Source of the DNA: Holophagaceae bacterium
GTDB lineage: Bacteria > Acidobacteriota > Holophagae > Holophagales > Holophagaceae
NCBI GenBank assembly: GCA_025353305.1
Contig: JANXQX010000299.1
Span: 1 to 23,930 of the forward strand
Direction: 5' to 3'
Length of the DNA: 23,930 bases
The notes beneath the pieces are model-generated. The model ran no database searches, was not told the DNA's origin, and saw only the letters and a list, made by a program, of their open reading frames with translations. Both the position numbers and the translations under genes were made by a program. Of this stretch, positions 1-7,436 are shown piece after piece; the stretch's first letter is position 1; the number at the start of each line of letters is the position of its first letter.

Positions 1-6
1 AAATCC

Positions 7-33
7 TCTGTGGAATCTGTGAAATCTGTGGAT
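7..33. repeat. Three tandem copies of a 9-bp unit
   Basis: Three consecutive 9-mers, TCTGTGGAA, TCTGTGAAA and TCTGTGGAT, lie just beyond the sufU stop codon. They differ from each other at only one or two positions. Short tandem units of this style are often dispersed in intergenic DNA of GC-rich bacteria. Whether this copy has relatives elsewhere in the genome cannot be seen here, and the array may extend past the window edge. Confidence 0.6.
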
Positions 34-42
34 TGAATTCTT

Positions 43-495
43 TCATTCGGTACTCACGGTCGCTTCGCCCTTGAGCGCGGAATGCAGCGTGGCCCATGGA
101 AGCACGGCGCATTTCACACGGACGGGAAGGTCCTTGACGCCTTGGAAAAGAGAAAGCTTTCCCAGTAGGTTCGCTTCGGTGGCTGGGTCCAGCTCGCCGC
201 GGACCATACGGCGGAATTGTTCGGCCATGACCTCGGCTTCCATGACAGGCTTTCCTTTGACCGCCCCGGTCATGAGCGATGCGGAAGCCACATCGATGGC
301 GCATCCGTGCCCTTCGAACTTGATGTCTTCGATGCGGCCATCCACGATGTTGAGTGTGAGCTGCAGCTCATCGCCGCAAAGTGGATTCTGGCCGTCGGCG
401 TGGTGGGTGCAAGGATCCAGCTTGCCGAAATTCCTCGGCTTCCGGTTGTGCTCGATGATCACCTGTTGATAGAGCTCGCGGGGATCGCTCGCCAT
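43..495 (-). CDS. sufU: SufU, Fe-S assembly sulfurtransferase/scaffold-like protein
   Basis: This 150-residue protein of the SufU/IscU fold is the last gene of the suf operon. In characterised SufU proteins a zinc-bound Cys accepts sulfur from SufS and passes it to the SufBCD scaffold. The zinc ligands are all present at the expected spacing: Cys40 and Asp42 in NPLCGDE, Cys65 in EGHGC and Cys129 in VKCAVLPW. The segment between Cys65 and Cys129 has the extra length that separates SufU from IscU. The start codon overlaps the sufS stop by one base (TGATG), which implies translational coupling. No sufE or sufA is seen in the window, which fits a SufS/SufU pair. The assignment is firm; only the scaffold-versus-sulfurtransferase wording is open. 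Confidence 0.95.
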   Translation of the reverse strand: MASDPRELYQQVIIEHNRKPRNFGKLDPCTHHADGQNPLCGDELQLTLNIVDGRIEDIKFEGHGCAIDVASASLMTGAVKGKPVMEAEVMAEQFRRMVRGELDPATEANLLGKLSLFQGVKDLPVRVKCAVLPWATLHSALKGEATVSTE

Positions 496-1766
496 CAGCC
501 TTGCTCCTCTGCGGAATTGAATGAGTCAGCGCCGAAGATATCCTTTACTTGATGAATGGCTGCCACCAGGGCATCAACGTCTGCCTGATCATTGAAGTAG
601 GCAAAGCTGGCGCGGGTGGTGGCGGGGATGTCGAAGCGCTTCATCACCGGCTGCGCGCAATGGTGGCCTGCCCGCACCACCACACCTTCGTGATCCAGGA
701 TGCTGCCCACGTCGTGGGGATGGATGCCATCCAGCACAAAGCTCAGAACCGAGGCCTTGCCCGGTGCCGTGCCGATGATCCGCAGGCCCTCGATGTTGTT
801 CAGTTCTTTCGTGGCGTAATCCAGTAGCGCGTGTTCATGCGCGGCGATGCGATCCAGGCCGATGGAGTTCAGGTATTCGATGGCAGCGCCCAGGCCGATG
901 GCTTCGGCAATGGGTGGCGTGCCGGCCTCGAACTTGCCAGGAATGCCCATGAAGGTGGTCTTCTCCCACGACACCGAGAGGATCATGCTGCCGCCGCCCT
1001 GCCACGGGGGCATGCTTTCGAGCAGTTCCTTCTTGCCGTAAAGCACACCGACGCCAGTGGGGCCGCTCAGTTTGTGGCCGCTGAAGGCGTAGAAATCAGC
1101 ATCCAGAGCCATCACATCCACCGCGATGTGCGGTACCGCCTGGGCGCCATCCACGACCACGACCACGCCCTTGGCGTGGGCGGCGGCGATGATTTCCTTC
1201 AGTGGATTCACGGTGCCAAGCACGTTGGAAACGTGGGTGATGCCAAGAACCCTCACGCGGGGAGTCAGCATCTCGTCCAGCGAATCCAGATCCAGCACGC
1301 CGCGATCATCCATGGGGATGACCTTGATCGAGGCGCCCTTCTCGGTCGCCAGCATCTGCCAGGGCACGATGTTGGAATGGTGTTCCATGGCACTGAGCAG
1401 GATTTCGTCGCCTGCCTTGAGGTTGGCGCGTCCCCAGCTCTGGGCTACCAGGTTCAGGGACTCGGTGGTGCCGCGCGTCCAGATGATCTGTTTGGCGCTT
1501 GGCGCATGAATGAAGGCACGCACTTTTTCGCGGGCTTCCTCGAACCGATCCGTGGCTTCCTGGGAAAGGGTGCTCACGCCACGATGGACATTGGTGTGCT
1601 CGAAGCGCTGATAGTGGGCCATGCGCTCGATGACGGCGTTGGGCATCTGTCCACTGACCGCGCTGTCCAGGTAATGCAGCGGTTTGCCGTGGAAGGGGGT
1701 GCAGAGCAGCGAGAATTCCTTTCGGATCTGTGCCACATCGAGGGGGGCCAGCACGGGTCCGCTCAT
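495..1766 (-). CDS. sufS: SufS, cysteine desulfurase (class V aminotransferase fold)
   Basis: This PLP enzyme of 423 residues removes sulfur from cysteine, giving alanine and an enzyme persulfide for Fe-S cluster assembly. The PLP lysine is Lys232 in FSGHKLSGPTG, His130 in AMEHHSN is the ring-stacking residue, and Asp206 and Gln209 in VDGAQA contact the cofactor. The catalytic Cys370 lies in RAGHHCAQP, the short loop typical of the SufS group rather than IscS/NifS. The N-terminal motif reads YLDSAVSGQMP instead of the common LDNAASSQKP, a mild variation. The start overlaps the sufD stop by 4 bases (ATGA) and the stop overlaps the sufU start. Adjacent sufU makes SufU the likely sulfur acceptor. 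Confidence 0.96.
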   Translation of the reverse strand: MSGPVLAPLDVAQIRKEFSLLCTPFHGKPLHYLDSAVSGQMPNAVIERMAHYQRFEHTNVHRGVSTLSQEATDRFEEAREKVRAFIHAPSAKQIIWTRGTTESLNLVAQSWGRANLKAGDEILLSAMEHHSNIVPWQMLATEKGASIKVIPMDDRGVLDLDSLDEMLTPRVRVLGITHVSNVLGTVNPLKEIIAAAHAKGVVVVVDGAQAVPHIAVDVMALDADFYAFSGHKLSGPTGVGVLYGKKELLESMPPWQGGGSMILSVSWEKTTFMGIPGKFEAGTPPIAEAIGLGAAIEYLNSIGLDRIAAHEHALLDYATKELNNIEGLRIIGTAPGKASVLSFVLDGIHPHDVGSILDHEGVVVRAGHHCAQPVMKRFDIPATTRASFAYFNDQADVDALVAAIHQVKDIFGADSFNSAEEQG

Positions 1767-3070
1767 GCCATTTCACCCAGGTCCGAGGCCAGATCAGTGG
1801 CGTTCGTGCGTTCCATGACCGCGTGGCGCAACTGGCGGCGAAGGCTCATGACCGGGATATGGGCCAACAGGTCGGCCGCGAAACCATAGGTCAGGAGGTT
1901 CCGTGCCGCCTGATCGTTGAGGCCGCGGCTCTGAAGGTAGAACAGCTCTTCCGGATCCAGCTGCCCGATTGCGGCGCCGTGGGCGCACTTGACATCATCT
2001 GTGTCTATTTCAAGTTGGGGTTTGGTATCCACGCGGGCCTTTTCACTGAGCAGCAGATTGCGACTCTGCTGACGCGCGTCGGTGCCATGCGCGCCTCTGC
2101 GCACGAAAATGCGACCATTGAAAACCGCGCGGGCTTCGTCGTCCACGATGGCCTTGTGCAGCTGATGGCTGGTGCAGTCCGGCTGGGTGTGGTCCAACAC
2201 CGAGTGGGTATCCGCAAACTGGGTCCCACTCAAGAGTGCGAGTCCGTCCAGGATCACATCGGCCCCGGCCCCCTGGATGGAGACTTGGGGTGTCTGACGG
2301 CTGAACTTGGCGCCAAAGGTGATGGTGCGGCTGTGGTAGCGGCCGTCTCGGGAAATCTTGGCCCGCAAGTTGGAAATGTGGAACGCGCTCGTCGATTCCC
2401 GCTGGATGCGCTCATGGCGAAGCTCTGCGTTTTCTCCTACAAAGATTTCCACACAGGAATTCGTGAAGTAGGTTCCGGTTCCGGTGTGCTCCTCGATGAG
2501 CTCCACCTCTGCGCCAGGCTCAACCAGCACAATGATGCGGGGCTGAGAGACCGTGGCGGTGTTCGTTGCATGACTTTGGAAGAGCAGGTGCAGGGGTGCT
2601 TCCACTTTCACGTTTTTCGGTACGAAGATATGGGCGCCATCCATGAATCTCGCTGAATTCAGATTGGCGAAGATGTCCGAATTGTCCGGCTTCAGCAGGC
2701 TGCCCAACTGTGCTGCACCTTCAGATGCCGAGGCCAGATGCAGCAAACGCACGCCTTGTGGAAGGGCGGAAGTGCAGCTGTGATGCGGGTCGTAGTGGCC
2801 GTTGACGAAGACCAGACGCGTCCCCCGGGCTTCCGGCAGGATGCTGCCTTTGATATCCACCGTTTCAGGCAGGCCAGGTATGAAAGCGATGGCCTTGAGA
2901 TCGCGGAGATCCGCGTACTTCCAATCCTCGTCCTTGGTCGTCGGCAGCTCCTGATGCTGGAGCGCCTGCTCGGCGGCCTTGCGCAGTTCTGCCCATCCCG
3001 AAGGGCGGCTCCCGCCGATGAGGTCGGAAACCAGGCTGCAGTCGCCGATGCTGGCGACCGGGGCGGTCAT
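1763..3070 (-). CDS. sufD: SufD, Fe-S cluster scaffold subunit
   Basis: This 435-residue protein has the SufB/SufD core beta-helix fold and should pair with SufB on the SufC ATPase dimer. The N-terminal helical part holds the family motif DEDWKYADL (about residues 47-55). The beta-helix follows, and the C-terminal part has the conserved run HGAAIGQLDPEELFYLQSRG (about 364-383). His364 in CAHG is at the position matching the histidine needed for cluster assembly in characterised SufD. Cys362 lies next to it. The start overlaps the sufC stop by 4 bases, and the end overlaps the sufS start by 4 bases. SufD proteins diverge more than SufB, but the motifs and position in the operon make this call secure. 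Confidence 0.94.
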   Translation of the reverse strand: MTAPVASIGDCSLVSDLIGGSRPSGWAELRKAAEQALQHQELPTTKDEDWKYADLRDLKAIAFIPGLPETVDIKGSILPEARGTRLVFVNGHYDPHHSCTSALPQGVRLLHLASASEGAAQLGSLLKPDNSDIFANLNSARFMDGAHIFVPKNVKVEAPLHLLFQSHATNTATVSQPRIIVLVEPGAEVELIEEHTGTGTYFTNSCVEIFVGENAELRHERIQRESTSAFHISNLRAKISRDGRYHSRTITFGAKFSRQTPQVSIQGAGADVILDGLALLSGTQFADTHSVLDHTQPDCTSHQLHKAIVDDEARAVFNGRIFVRRGAHGTDARQQSRNLLLSEKARVDTKPQLEIDTDDVKCAHGAAIGQLDPEELFYLQSRGLNDQAARNLLTYGFAADLLAHIPVMSLRRQLRHAVMERTNATDLASDLGEMA

Positions 3071-3831
3071 TGGTTCGCCCCGGCGGTGGTTTCTTCCTTG
3101 ACCCAGTCGTAGCCGCGGCTTTCCACTTCCCGGGCCAGCTCGGGGCCTCCGGATTTGACGATCCGGCCATCCTGGAGAATGTGGATATGGCTGGCGGGAA
3201 TGTGGTCCAGGAGCCGCTGGTAATGGGTGATGAGAAGAATAGCTTTCTCGGGGGACTTCAGGGTGGTGACGGCTTCGCCTACGATGCGAAGCGCGTCCAC
3301 GTCCAGCCCGGAATCGAGTTCGTCAAGGATGGCGAGCTTGGGTTCCAGCACGGCCATCTGCAGGATCTCGTTGCGCTTTTTTTCGCCGCCGCTGAAACCC
3401 ACGTTCAGGCTGCGATCCAGGAACTCATCGCGCATGCCCACCAGCTGGATCTTTTCGTGGATGAAATCATCGAATTCCAGCGGATCCATTTCTTCCTTGC
3501 CGTTGGCCTCGGCCTGCTTGTTGTAGGCCAGCCGCAGGAATTGCGCGTTGCTAACGCCGGGCACCTCGATGGGATGCTGGAAACCCATGAAAACGCCGGC
3601 GCGGGCGCGCTCGTCGGCTTCCATCTCGAACAGATTCCTGCCTTCGAACAGCACTTCGCCCGAGGTGACCAGATACGAAGGGTGTCCGGCAAGCACCTTG
3701 CCCAGCGTGCTTTTCCCGGAACCGTTGGGGCCCATGATGGCGTGCACTTCACCCGCTTTGATTTCGAGATTGATCCCCTTGAGGACCGGAGTGTCGCCGA
3801 TGGAGGCGCTTAAATTATTGATGCTCAGCAT
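3067..3831 (-). CDS. sufC: SufC, ABC-type ATPase of the SufBCD complex
   Basis: This 254-residue cytosolic ABC ATPase powers conformational change in the SufBCD scaffold. It has Walker A GPNGSGKST (34-42), Q-loop Gln85, signature FSGGEKKR (146-153), Walker B LAILDE (166-171) followed by the D-loop LDSGLD, and the H-loop His203 in ITHYQ. The ELDSGLD wording and the YDWVKEE-like C-terminus are characteristic of SufC. A clear GGAG ribosome-binding site sits 6 nt before the ATG. It therefore has its own initiation signal even though 102 nt separate it from sufB. It overlaps sufD by 4 bases. Confidence 0.97.
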   Translation of the reverse strand: MLSINNLSASIGDTPVLKGINLEIKAGEVHAIMGPNGSGKSTLGKVLAGHPSYLVTSGEVLFEGRNLFEMEADERARAGVFMGFQHPIEVPGVSNAQFLRLAYNKQAEANGKEEMDPLEFDDFIHEKIQLVGMRDEFLDRSLNVGFSGGEKKRNEILQMAVLEPKLAILDELDSGLDVDALRIVGEAVTTLKSPEKAILLITHYQRLLDHIPASHIHILQDGRIVKSGGPELAREVESRGYDWVKEETTAGANQ

Positions 3832-3849
3832 TCACAACTCCAAAGCGCT

Positions 3850-3924
3850 AACCGCGAAATACGCTAAATTCCACGAAAGAAGAACAGGTTTTGTTTTTCG
3901 CGCCCTTTCGCGCCTTTCGCGGTT
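3850..3924. repeat. Inverted repeat (hairpin) between sufB and sufC
   Basis: Perfect 10-bp arms AACCGCGAAA (3850-3859) and TTTCGCGGTT (3915-3924) face each other across 55 nt. Both flanks continue as imperfect CGCGAAA-like units, such as the triple CGCGAAA series read on the minus strand between 3898 and 3924. In the suf transcript this would form a long imperfect stem-loop. It could stabilise one side of the message or be a dispersed intergenic element. It lacks a T-run directly after the stem in the sense direction, so it is not a standard intrinsic terminator. Confidence 0.6.
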
Positions 3925-3933
3925 CCATTTTTT

Positions 3934-5373
3934 TCATCCCACCGAACCTTCCAGTTTCAAACCCAGCAGTTTGGTGGCTTCCACGGCGAATTCCATGGGC
4001 AGTTCCCGGAAGACATCCTTGCAGAAGCCGTTGATGATCATGCTGATGGCGTCTTCCACCGGAATGCCGCGCTGCTGGAAATAGAAGAGCTGCTCTTCTC
4101 CGATCTTGCTGGTGGTGGCTTCGTGCTCCACCTTGGCGGATTTGTTCTGCACTTCGATGTAGGGATAGGTGTTCGCCGAGGAATTCTGGCCAATGAGCAT
4201 GGAATCGCATTGGCTGAAGTTGCGCGCGCCCGCAGCCTTGGGCATCACGCGCACCAGGCCGCGGTAGGAGTTGCTGCTGTCTCCCGCGCTGATGCCCTTG
4301 CTGATGATGGTGCTCTTCGTGTTCCGGCCGATGTGGATCATCTTGGTGCCGGTATCCGCCTGTTGCTTGTGGTTCGTGAGCGCCACGGAGTAGAACTCGC
4401 CGATGCTGTTTTCGCCCAGCAGCACGCAAGATGGGTACTTCCAGGTGATGGCGCTGCCGGTCTCGACCTGGGTCCAGCTGATCTTGGAATTGCGGCCCTT
4501 GCAGAGGCCGCGTTTGGTGACGAAATTGAAGATGCCGCCCAGGCCGTTCTTGTCGCCGGCATACCAGTTCTGGACGGTGCTGTACTTGATGCTGGCATCG
4601 TCCAGCGCCACCAGTTCCACCACCGCCGCGTGAAGCTGGTTGGTGTCGAATTGGGGCGCGGTGCAGCCTTCGAGGTAGCTCACTGAAGCGCCTTCTTCGG
4701 CCACGATGAGTGTACGCTCGAACTGCCCGCTTTCCTTGTTGTTGATGCGGAAGTAGGTGCTCAGATCCATGGGGCAGGTCACGCCCTTGGGGATGAAGAC
4801 GAAGCTGCCGTCCGTGAAGACCGCCGAATTCAGGGCAGCGTAGAAGTTGTCGGCGGGGGGCACCACGCTGCCGAGGTATTTTTTCACGAGTTCAGGATGT
4901 TCCCGCACTGCTTCGCTGAAGGAGCAGAAGATGATGCCGACGGTGGCGAGCTTTTCCTTGTAGGTCGTGGTCACGGATACGGAATCGAACACAACGTCCA
5001 CGGCCACACCCGCCAACTGAGCCTGCTCATTCATGGGCACACCGAGTTTTTCGAAAGTGCGAAGCAGTTCCGGATCCACTTCGTCCATGGAAGCGTATTT
5101 GGCAACCTTCTTCTTGGGTGCGCTGTAGTACACGATCGCCTGGAAATCAGGTTTCACGTAATGCACGTTCGCCCACTCTGGTTCGGTCATCGTGAGCCAA
5201 TGGCGATAGGCCTTCAGCCGGAATTCAAGCAGCCAATCCGGCTCGCCCTTCTTGGCCGAGATGAAACGGATCACATCTTCATTGAGTCCAGCGGCTACGC
5301 TATCGGACTCGATATCGGTCACGAATCCGTATTTGTATTCCTGGCTGGTGACCGTTGTCAGGGCCGTGTTCAT
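3934..5373 (-). CDS. sufB: SufB, Fe-S cluster scaffold subunit
   Basis: This is the core scaffold of 479 residues, close to the usual length (E. coli about 495), and the first gene of the operon. It receives persulfide sulfur and builds the nascent cluster at the SufB-SufD interface. The conserved block [20 protein letters not shown] starts near residue 235, with Cys237 matching the sulfur-accepting cysteine. Cys389 in [10 protein letters not shown] and Glu418 in [17 protein letters not shown] match the residues implicated in cluster formation. The ending [15 protein letters not shown] is also family-typical. The ribosome-binding site before the ATG is weak (a purine-rich GGAAAGG about 13 nt upstream). 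Sequence conservation is far stronger than for SufD. Confidence 0.97.
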   Translation of the reverse strand: MNTALTTVTSQEYKYGFVTDIESDSVAAGLNEDVIRFISAKKGEPDWLLEFRLKAYRHWLTMTEPEWANVHYVKPDFQAIVYYSAPKKKVAKYASMDEVDPELLRTFEKLGVPMNEQAQLAGVAVDVVFDSVSVTTTYKEKLATVGIIFCSFSEAVREHPELVKKYLGSVVPPADNFYAALNSAVFTDGSFVFIPKGVTCPMDLSTYFRINNKESGQFERTLIVAEEGASVSYLEGCTAPQFDTNQLHAAVVELVALDDASIKYSTVQNWYAGDKNGLGGIFNFVTKRGLCKGRNSKISWTQVETGSAITWKYPSCVLLGENSIGEFYSVALTNHKQQADTGTKMIHIGRNTKSTIISKGISAGDSSNSYRGLVRVMPKAAGARNFSQCDSMLIGQNSSANTYPYIEVQNKSAKVEHEATTSKIGEEQLFYFQQRGIPVEDAISMIINGFCKDVFRELPMEFAVEATKLLGLKLEGSVG

Positions 5374-5399
5374 GGCTCAAGTCCGACCTTTCCGATCGT

Positions 5400-5413
5400 G
5401 GAGGCGAGCCTCC
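5400..5413. promoter_or_regulatory. 14-bp palindrome in the sufB leader
   Basis: The sequence GGAGGC-GA-GCCTCC is a perfect 6-bp inverted repeat with a 2-nt centre. It lies between the candidate suf promoter and the sufB start codon, 26 nt before the ATG. It could be a repressor operator or a small leader hairpin. No regulator gene is adjacent to help decide. Confidence 0.4.
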
Positions 5414-5424
5414 CGAACCTTCCC

Positions 5425-5452
5425 ATTGTGAAATCTTGACTGGAATTGTCAA
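5425..5452 (-). promoter_or_regulatory. Candidate sigma-70 promoter of the suf operon with an overlapping inverted repeat
   Basis: On the minus strand a perfect -35 TTGACA (5447-5452) is followed after 16 bp by CACAAT (5425-5430), which matches four of six -10 positions. An inverted repeat TTGAC-N7-GTCAA (5436-5452) overlaps the -35 box. A repressor bound there would block RNA polymerase, as Rrf2-type Fe-S regulators (IscR, SufR) do elsewhere. This motif does not closely match their published sites. The promoter is inferred from sequence only. Confidence 0.5.
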
Positions 5453-5514
5453 CAATAAAAACCTTGGAGAAACCTGGACTTGTGGCCTGGGTCAAGGGTT
5501 CGTTCTGCTTTTTC

Positions 5515-7377
5515 TCAGGCCTTGGCGGCGGGGGTCTCCGTCAGATCCTTGAGAAGTTCCTGCATCTGCAACCGGACGCCGTTGGCCTGTTCATCACTGA
5601 GGTCGCGAGGATCTGCCTGTTGGCCCTCCTTCAGGAGGAAGATCGCTTCACTGGTCTCTCCCATGGCCGCAAGCGCAGCGCCCAGCTGGAAGTGGTTGAT
5701 CAGGGTGGGCTCTTTTTCAAGGAGGGGGTCCAGCAGTTCCACGACCTCCTGGTGTTTGTGCATGGCGAGCAGGTACTGGCCAAGGAGCGTCCGGGCGCGG
5801 GTTTCCATCCCCGGCAGGGGGTGGGCCAGGAGGCGGCGCACTTCGGCCAGATCGGCCTCGGTCACAGTCATGCGCAGCAACCGATGGGCCTGGCTCATCA
5901 AGGCCGCTTCCCAGGCCCCGCTGCTCTTGGGATGGGCCCCCAGAAAGACCTGGATCGCCTCCAACAATTCCTTGTGGGAATCGGTTTTCATCAGGTGATT
6001 CAAGGCCAGCCGCAAAGCCAGGAAACAGAGCCGGGGATGGCGGTTCGAGCGGGAGAAGGCGATGGCTTTGGAAAGATTTTTATTGGGATCTTCCTGGAAA
6101 GCGCATTCCAGTTCCATAAGTTCCAGCCGCTCGCTTTTCCCTTTACGCCTGGCCTTGCGCAGCCAGATCTCTGCTTCGCCGAAATTACCCTCATCCATCC
6201 AGGATTGCGCTTCGTCCAACAAGGCTACGGCCTTGGCCCGGCCACCCCGGGCGGTGCGCAATTGCGCAGGGGATTCCGCATCAAGAAGGAGAAGCAGCTC
6301 TGTGTCCCCTGGGTGCTGGGTCAACAGTTCCTGCAGGATGGTGAAGGCCTTGGGACGTTCATCGCCCTGAATGTAGGCTTCCGCCAGCATCCGGCGGATG
6401 GGCAGTTCGCCCGGTAGAAAGCCCGAGGCCTCCTTGAAAATCGGAATGGCGATGGCAGACTCGCCACGGGCCAGATACACCTCGCCCAGCAGCGCCAGCG
6501 TATGACCATCTTTTTGCAGGTTCACGGCCTCCTGCGCGCATTCCAACGCGCCTTGCAGATCTTCTTCGTCAAGCAGCAAGCCTGCCAGGCGTTCACGGGG
6601 CTCGACTTCTTCGGGGTGGAGATCCGCGGCTTTCCGCAGGGCTTCGATGGCTTCATCTGTGCGCTCGGGGACCTCCTCCAATAGCTTCGCCAGCAGCATC
6701 CAGCCTTCGAAGTGGCGGGGGCTGAGGGCCACCACCTTTCTGGCCAGAGCCTCGGCTTCATCCGGGTCCTTGGCCATTTCCATGAGGGAGGCGACGGTGA
6801 AGATCAATTCATAATTTTTCGGATCCAGCTGCAGCGCCTGCTGCAGCCGTTGCGCAGCGAGGGGCAGCTGCGAGCCATCCAGCAAGGCAGATGTCTCCAG
6901 CAGCGCCCGCCGCAGTTGGGACAGTGAGCGGGACTTGGCGATGGGCAGGATGCGGGCGCGATACCGGGTGAAAAGTTCACGGGCTTCGATCAGGTGCAGG
7001 TTGTCCTCGACCAGGTGCTCCCAGCGCTCGGAGAAGGTTTCCGCATTGAGTTGGCCCCGCTGGTCCATCTCCTGAACCAAGGCCATCAGGCCATTGCGGA
7101 GCATGACTTCGGCGCGCTCCAGCTTGCCCATCTGGTCGGACACGGTTTCCAGATAGGTCTCCACGCGGCGTAGGGTTTCTTCCAGCCCAGTGATGCGCTC
7201 AAGCAGGTGTTCGTCGAGATCTTCTTCCTCGTCATCCACCGAAGCCGAGGCCTCTTCCCAGCTCTGGTCGCCGGACACGATGAGGAGCCGGGTCCCGCAC
7301 TTGAGGCAGGTCTCCCGATCACCGGGATTCCAGGTCAGACAGTTCTGGCAGTAGGAGCCGGGCACGTCAGGGGTCAT
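5515..7377 (-). CDS. Zinc-ribbon tetratricopeptide-repeat protein of unknown role
   Basis: This 620-residue protein is predicted to be cytosolic, with no signal peptide or membrane segment. It opens with a four-cysteine zinc ribbon (Cys10, Cys13, Cys24, Cys27; YCQNC and CLKCG). An acidic linker and a probable coiled coil (about residues 50-110) follow, then a long helical array with many TPR-like helix pairs from about 150 to the end. Examples are ALQLDPKNYELIFTVASLME and the PDEAEALARKVVALSP repeat. Such arrays bind partner proteins, and the ribbon could bind protein or nucleic acid; the actual role is unknown. The start is kept at 7377 because a later start would remove the ribbon. It has no visible Shine-Dalgarno, and a terminator hairpin lies 13 nt upstream. 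Confidence 0.85.
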   Translation of the reverse strand: MTPDVPGSYCQNCLTWNPGDRETCLKCGTRLLIVSGDQSWEEASASVDDEEEDLDEHLLERITGLEETLRRVETYLETVSDQMGKLERAEVMLRNGLMALVQEMDQRGQLNAETFSERWEHLVEDNLHLIEARELFTRYRARILPIAKSRSLSQLRRALLETSALLDGSQLPLAAQRLQQALQLDPKNYELIFTVASLMEMAKDPDEAEALARKVVALSPRHFEGWMLLAKLLEEVPERTDEAIEALRKAADLHPEEVEPRERLAGLLLDEEDLQGALECAQEAVNLQKDGHTLALLGEVYLARGESAIAIPIFKEASGFLPGELPIRRMLAEAYIQGDERPKAFTILQELLTQHPGDTELLLLLDAESPAQLRTARGGRAKAVALLDEAQSWMDEGNFGEAEIWLRKARRKGKSERLELMELECAFQEDPNKNLSKAIAFSRSNRHPRLCFLALRLALNHLMKTDSHKELLEAIQVFLGAHPKSSGAWEAALMSQAHRLLRMTVTEADLAEVRRLLAHPLPGMETRARTLLGQYLLAMHKHQEVVELLDPLLEKEPTLINHFQLGAALAAMGETSEAIFLLKEGQQADPRDLSDEQANGVRLQMQELLKDLTETPAAKA

Positions 7378-7387
7378 GGAACCAGCA

Positions 7388-7419
7388 TAAAAGAAGGGCC
7401 CGGTTGCCGGGTCCTTCTT
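7388..7419 (-). terminator. Intrinsic terminator downstream of pckG
   Basis: The 13-bp arms 7391-7403 and 7407-7419 pair with a single G-T wobble around a 3-nt loop. On the minus strand the stem runs into TTTTAT. It sits 18 nt after the pckG stop codon and directly ahead of the TPR gene start. Confidence 0.8.
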
Positions 7420-7436
7420 CTTTGGCGGGAAGCGAC

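Noticed and set aside
831..1889. 352-codon plus-strand frame opposite sufS
   Set aside because: It is antisense to sufS, which has all catalytic residues; His/Gly-rich noise.
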